This document shows, piece after piece, positions 60,254 to 64,000 of a DNA stretch of 64,000 nt (the stretch's first letter is position 1; the number at the start of each line of letters is the position of its first letter). A model generated the notes under the pieces. It had not been told where the DNA came from. It saw only the letters and a program-made list of their open reading frames with translations, and searched no databases. Origin of the DNA: Chitinibacter fontanus (GTDB lineage Bacteria > Pseudomonadota > Gammaproteobacteria > Burkholderiales > Chitinibacteraceae); contig NZ_CP058952.1 of assembly GCF_013423785.1 (NCBI RefSeq), forward strand, positions 3,437,665-3,501,664, in the 5' to 3' direction. A program made the translations under genes and the position numbers.

Positions 60254-60282
60254 CCCATCTGGGCATGAACAGCCCAGATGGG
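60254..60282 (-). terminator. GC-rich stem-loop downstream of the hydrolase gene
   Basis: CCCATCTGGGC and GCCCAGATGGG pair over 11 bp with a 7-nt loop, 15 bp beyond the hydrolase stop. No T run follows, so it may pause polymerase or protect the message rather than terminate alone. Confidence 0.5.
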
Positions 60283-60297
60283 GTGTACAAGAGGAGC

Positions 60298-60903
60298 TTA
60301 GCTAAAGTCGAGCTCTAGATTTAATTCCAGCTCTAGGGTTTTGGAGATTAAGGCCGATAAATACGCCAAACCTTCGGGCCATTCCCCGTGGCCTGAGTCA
60401 ATATTGATATGCCCGCCGTTTTCGACCCAGTGCAATTTGCTGCGCCAAATTTGTGCCAACTGCGTTGCCCGATCAACACTGCAGCTCGGGTCGTTGTCAC
60501 TCGCAATTACCCAGCTAGGAAATGGCAAGGCAATTGATGGTAGTGGCATAAAGCCTTGGAACTCATCGGGGGCTTCAGGGCGCATTACATCGGCCGGCGC
60601 AACCAATAGCACAGCCTGAACGGGGCTATTAGCACCATACAGAGCAGCCCAGTGAGCCAAGGTGGCGCAAGCCAAACTATGCGCAACAATGATAACGGGT
60701 GCGTAGCTCGATTGAATGGTTTGCTCAAACCGGCGCACCCAGTCAGCAGCTTTAGGGTGGAGCCAATCGTCTTGCTCTATTCGCTCAAAGCGCGGAAATT
60801 GTTGCTGCCATTCGCTTTGCCAGTGCCCGGCAGGCGAATTATTCCAGCCCGGTGCAATTAAAATGCGCTTACCCGCATTGAGCCATGATTCAATTGTGTG
60901 CAT
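60298..60903 (-). CDS. RBBP9/YdeN family alpha/beta serine hydrolase
   Basis: A 201-residue cytoplasmic hydrolase. ILIAPGWNNSPAGHWQSEWQ and the nucleophile Ser in VIIVAHSLACATLAHWA are family hallmarks. The acid is Asp in VIASDNDPSCS and the catalytic His is in GGHINIDSGHGEWPEG. The natural substrate is unknown for bacterial members. It starts 9 bp after the EAL gene, with which it forms an operon. Confidence 0.88.
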   Translation of the reverse strand: MHTIESWLNAGKRILIAPGWNNSPAGHWQSEWQQQFPRFERIEQDDWLHPKAADWVRRFEQTIQSSYAPVIIVAHSLACATLAHWAALYGANSPVQAVLLVAPADVMRPEAPDEFQGFMPLPSIALPFPSWVIASDNDPSCSVDRATQLAQIWRSKLHWVENGGHINIDSGHGEWPEGLAYLSALISKTLELELNLELDFS

Positions 60904-60912
60904 TTTTTCTCT

Positions 60913-61725
60913 CTAGACTGGGCGGTAACTGGGGTGGCCCAGGAAAAATCCCTGCAAGCCATCGACGCCACTATCAAGGGCGATGTCTTTTTCGCGCTGC
61001 GTTTCTACACCTTCTGCGATAACTTGGCTGCCAGCGTCATGCAATAAGGAGACCAACTTTGAATAACCTAACCGAGCTTTATCCTGCTCGCCTGCCAGCC
61101 GTAAAATATGCCGGTCGAGCTTGACGAAATCTGGCTCGAGCAACCAGAGCCGATCTAGATTCGCCATGCCGTGACCAAAGTCATCCAGCGCAATTCGGTA
61201 TCCTTTGGCGCGATAGTTTTTAACCGCGCGACTAATCGCGGTGGCATCAATGGCGACAGCTTCGTTTTCAAGTAACTCGAGTACAACCTGATTGGGTCCA
61301 AAGCCGAGGCTATTGAGAATTTGCTCAAAGTACGCGCCGTGATCGCTGATCTCGACCAGTAATTCTGGATGCACATTCAGAAACAGCAGCCGGTTGGATG
61401 CCGCATAACTACCGTAATTCATGACATGCAGAGTACGGCACAGGCGATCAAATGCGACTAATTTATGACCCTGCCGAGCCGCAGCAAACGCTTGAGGCGG
61501 AGAGATAGCCTTATCCCGCACCGACGCGCGCAGCAGCGCCTCATCGGCAAAGTGGTGATTACTGCGATCGACTATCGGCTGAAAAGCGGAGGCTAGGGTT
61601 GAGCCAAGCGCCTTGACTAGAATGCCACGCAGGGAGTCCACCTGAAATAAACTCTCAGGCCAATCACGGGCAATTTCAGGAGGTACTGGAAGGCGTTCGG
61701 TAGGGTGTAACTGGGGCCAATTCAT
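60913..61725 (-). CDS. EAL domain protein, probable c-di-GMP phosphodiesterase
   Basis: A 270-residue protein made mostly of one EAL domain. ASAFQPIVDRSNHHFADEAL shows the DEALLRA form of the motif. FLNVHPE, LELLENEA, IALDDFGHGMANLDRLWLLE, FVKLDRHI and VIAEGVET supply the expected catalytic acidic residues, and the final GFFLGHPS is also typical. The start at 61725 follows AAGGAG at 5 nt; an upstream frame to 61752 lacks such a site. No sensor domain precedes it apart from about 50 N-terminal residues. Confidence 0.9.
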   Translation of the reverse strand: MNWPQLHPTERLPVPPEIARDWPESLFQVDSLRGILVKALGSTLASAFQPIVDRSNHHFADEALLRASVRDKAISPPQAFAAARQGHKLVAFDRLCRTLHVMNYGSYAASNRLLFLNVHPELLVEISDHGAYFEQILNSLGFGPNQVVLELLENEAVAIDATAISRAVKNYRAKGYRIALDDFGHGMANLDRLWLLEPDFVKLDRHILRLAGEQDKARLGYSKLVSLLHDAGSQVIAEGVETQREKDIALDSGVDGLQGFFLGHPSYRPV

Positions 61726-61859
61726 GGCAACTCCTTCGCATGGCGCGCCCAAGGATCACTGTGGCCGCCGTGGTGCTCAAGTTGAGCATTTTGCAGAGGG
61801 GTATATTGTCTAAAGCAAGATGATATTTTGGGTTTAGGCAGATACCGTGGCGAGTATAA

Positions 61860-61882
61860 TAGGCTCGAGCAGGTCGAGCCTA
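61860..61882. other. 9-bp stem-loop between second sbp and the EAL gene
   Basis: TAGGCTCGA and TCGAGCCTA pair around a 5-nt loop. It lies 71 bp downstream of the sulfate-binding-protein stop on the minus strand and is followed by an A/T stretch (TTATAC), not a pure T run. It is a possible weak terminator. Confidence 0.45.
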
Positions 61883-61952
61883 CACGCGGAAGGGTTGCCG
61901 CCGATCGCACCACTGAGATGACGCTTCGTACGGCCCCCTCACAAGCGGGAGC

Positions 61953-62954
61953 TTATTTGCCTGCGCTGTAAATCTGGTCAAAAACACCGCCATCGCTAAA
62001 GTGCGTTTTTTGCGCTTTTGCCCAACCCCCAAAGACATCATCGATATCAAACAACTTGATATTTGGGAATTGCTTGGCGTATTTGGCGTAGATATCTTTG
62101 TCCAATGGGCGATAGTAGTTTTGTGCCGCGATTTCCTGACCTTCTTTTGAATACAGGTAATTTAGGTATTCGGTGGCTACTTTACGCGTGCCTTTTTTGT
62201 CGACGTTTTTGTCTACAATCGCCACTGGTGGTTCTGCTTTGATTGAGTACGGTGGCGCCACAACTTCAAATTTATCACGACCAACTTCGCGGAAAACCAA
62301 TTCAGCTTCGTTTTCCCAAGTTACCAAAACGTCACCAATACCGCGTTGCGTGAAGGTCACAGTTGAACCGCGAGCGCCAGTATCCAGTACAGGTACGTTT
62401 TTAAATACTTTTTGCACGAAATCACGGGCTTTTTCATCAGAGCCATATGTTTTCTTCGCCCAACCCCACGCGGCGAGGTAATTCCAGCGCGCACCACCCG
62501 AGGTTTTAGGGTTTGGCGTAATAACTTTCACATCGGGGCGGATCAGGTCATTCCAGTCTTTAATGCCTTTCGGATTGCCTTTTTTCACCAAAAACAGAAT
62601 GGTTGAAGTGTAAGGCGAAGCATTGTCAGGGAATTGTTTTTGCCAATCTGGTTTGAGCAATTTACCTTTTTCGGCCAACTCATCAATGTCGTAAGCCAAT
62701 GCTAGCGTTACTACATCAGCTTCCAAACCATCGAGTACCGCACGCGCCTGCTTGCCAGAGCCACCGTGGGATTGTTTGATAACTACATCATCGCCAGTTT
62801 TCTTTTTGTAATAAGCGCTAAATGCTTTGTTGTAGTCCTGGTATAGCTCACGTGTCGGATCGTACGAAACGTTTAGCAACTCTATGCTAGCTGCAAAGCT
62901 GCTACCTGCAGCGAGAGCTAAGGTCAATGCGGTCAGTGCGGTTTTCAGTTTCAT
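61953..62954 (-). CDS. sbp: Second periplasmic sulfate-binding protein, orphan
   Basis: A 333-residue Sbp/CysP-family protein with a signal peptide ([12 protein letters not shown], then AS). It parallels the product at 51735: [60 protein letters not shown] and [16 protein letters not shown]. No permease or ATPase is linked, so it probably delivers sulfate to the CysTWA complex or to another system. It is divergent from ssuE, with 233 bp in which both may be controlled by sulfur status. Confidence 0.93.
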   Translation of the reverse strand: MKLKTALTALTLALAAGSSFAASIELLNVSYDPTRELYQDYNKAFSAYYKKKTGDDVVIKQSHGGSGKQARAVLDGLEADVVTLALAYDIDELAEKGKLLKPDWQKQFPDNASPYTSTILFLVKKGNPKGIKDWNDLIRPDVKVITPNPKTSGGARWNYLAAWGWAKKTYGSDEKARDFVQKVFKNVPVLDTGARGSTVTFTQRGIGDVLVTWENEAELVFREVGRDKFEVVAPPYSIKAEPPVAIVDKNVDKKGTRKVATEYLNYLYSKEGQEIAAQNYYRPLDKDIYAKYAKQFPNIKLFDIDDVFGGWAKAQKTHFSDGGVFDQIYSAGK

Positions 62955-63187
62955 GATTCATTCCTTGCAGATGGGATGTCGATGGAATGCATCATGTCAC
63001 GAGTTTTTTATTCTATTAAATACCAATAAATTTTATCTAAAGATTTTTTTATTATGACGAGAAGCTGGAGCGCCCAGTGGGTCGCATATTCATTTTAGAT
63101 ATATAAATGACATTATTAATTATTTGATGGAATATCAAGTCGGTGGTTATAGTCGAGCCATAACAATTTCTACAAGAGATACACCGC

Positions 63188-63784
63188 ATGTCCAAAGTTG
63201 TATTGTTAGCGGGAAGCCCGAGTATTCAATCTAAATCGAGTGCGCTATTGCAGCGCGTGGCACGCTTGCTCAAAACGCAGGGCGTGGCTTTAGAGCTTTT
63301 TACATTGGAAGACTTTCCGGCGGAAGATTTAATCAATGCCCGCTGGGATAGTCCTGCAGTGAACGAATTTGTGCAGATTGTGGCACAAAGTGATGGCTTA
63401 GTCGTCTCTACCCCAGTTTATAAAGCGGCCTACAGCGGCGCCTTGAAAACCGTGCTGGATTTATTACCAGAGCGCGCACTGGAAAATAAAGCGGTACTGG
63501 CCTTGGCTTCGGCTGGCAGTGCAGGGCATTTGTTGGCTGTGGATTATGCGCTACAGCCTGTGCTAACAGCGCTGAAAGCGCGCCACATTGTTGGCGCTGT
63601 GTTTGCCACCGATAAAGATTTCACCCGCAACGAAGATCTGAGTTACCAGATTGCCGACCCGATTTTGGCCCGGCTTGATGCCGCGGTGTCGCAATTGGTA
63701 GCGCATTTACCCAATCCAGAACACGCCCGCATCCCAGCGGGAGAGCTGGCTAAATCAGTACAGGCGGCACGGATCAGCATTTAA
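63188..63784 (+). CDS. ssuE: NADPH-dependent FMN reductase SsuE
   Basis: A 198-residue flavodoxin-like enzyme that supplies reduced FMN to the sulfonate monooxygenase SsuD. VVLLAGSPSIQSKSSALLQR gives the FMN-phosphate loop; DGLVVSTPVYKAAYSGALKT and LLDVL-like LDLLPERALENKAVLALAS are typical of SsuE. Releasing sulfite from alkanesulfonates is a sulfur-starvation function. AAGAGA precedes the ATG. A TOBE-domain gene follows, as in pseudomonad ssu operons where ssuF is present. Confidence 0.9.
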   Translation: MSKVVLLAGSPSIQSKSSALLQRVARLLKTQGVALELFTLEDFPAEDLINARWDSPAVNEFVQIVAQSDGLVVSTPVYKAAYSGALKTVLDLLPERALENKAVLALASAGSAGHLLAVDYALQPVLTALKARHIVGAVFATDKDFTRNEDLSYQIADPILARLDAAVSQLVAHLPNPEHARIPAGELAKSVQAARISI

Positions 63785-63879
63785 GCCCCCGCCACCACAC
63801 TAATAACTACATTTTTACGACCTGAAAATCTTCAATCATCCGATTGGAGATTGCTTACTGACCCCCAAGGAGAAACACC

Positions 63880-64000
63880 ATGAGCATTAAATCTATCAAT
63901 GTGCGCAATCAATTCCGCGGCACGATTCGTGAAATCATCGAAGGCCCAGTGCTATCGGAAGTGGATGTGACCACCCCGTCGGGCATTGTTACATCAGTGA
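63880..64000 (+). CDS. Molybdopterin-binding TOBE protein (Mop/SsuF-like), cut by window edge
   Basis: The first 40 codons encode SIKSINVRNQFRGTIREIIE followed by GPVLSEVDVTTPSGIVTSV, the conserved Mop/TOBE fold that binds molybdate or oxyanions. AAGGAG is 8 nt upstream of the ATG. It follows ssuE by 95 bp. Small proteins of this type (SsuF) belong to sulfonate operons in pseudomonads. The 3' end is outside the window. Confidence 0.85.
   Translation, partial: MSIKSINVRNQFRGTIREIIEGPVLSEVDVTTPSGIVTSV

Overview
The window looks like chromosomal DNA of a Gram-negative betaproteobacterium. The protein sequences of PhaB, HU, MnmC, RF2, DUF1631, DUF2917 and the large NAD-glutamate dehydrogenase fit that class, and a Neisseriales relative (Chitinibacteraceae-like) is my best but unproven guess. 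No rRNA, tRNA or CRISPR array was recognised. Genes are dense and strong intrinsic terminators separate most transcription units.

Region 1 (1-25 kb) is mostly core genome: the end of an RND efflux operon, the PHB-pathway reductase phaB, an SDR, the pyrG-kdsA-eno-ftsB block, a MocR-type regulator with a nearby DUF2917 gene, mnmC with an MdfA-like exporter, an HU protein, an HD-GYP protein, prfB-lysS, a 1574-residue NAD-glutamate dehydrogenase and a DUF1631 protein.

Region 2 (25-36 kb) is signalling. A 2058-residue PAS/GAF histidine kinase-REC-Hpt-REC-EAL protein is followed by a response regulator. Divergent from it is a cheW-like gene broken by one missing G in a G6 tract, followed by an intact chemoreceptor.

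Region 3 (36-48 kb) holds a LysR gene divergent from a dabB-dabA inorganic-carbon uptake pair. dabA overlaps cysD, which is followed by a Cys-rich DUF6671-like gene. A 1256-bp IS3-family element follows. It has no target duplication and abuts the last 29 codons of an ABC permease, which suggests an IS-linked deletion. A second permease and two PLP C-S lyases continue the damaged operon, then a PAS-GGDEF cyclase.

Region 4 (48-64 kb) is dominated by sulfur genes: sbp-cysTWA for sulfate import, a KdgM-like porin, a DUF2325 protein, an orphan peptide-type binding protein, and a Family 2A encapsulin operon (serine O-acetyltransferase, SrpI-like shell, cysteine desulfurase cargo with a long low-complexity N-terminus, small HhH protein). 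A second sulfate-binding protein, ssuE and the start of an ssuF-like gene close the window. Together these suggest that sulfate, sulfonate and organosulfur uptake feed cysteine synthesis, with desulfuration or sulfur storage inside a protein nanocompartment. The encapsulin operon is the most notable system here. It belongs to a described class, but its HhH and binding-protein neighbours and the dab-cysD fusion-like operon are less familiar.

Gene-free stretches between about 150 and 270 bp (1473-1711, 2447-2608, 22746-22941, 32498-32748, 36144-36302, 43072-43290, 47674-47941, 53616-53849, 60000-60297, 61726-61952, 62955-63187) contain only the promoter-like, palindromic or hairpin elements listed, or nothing I can identify.
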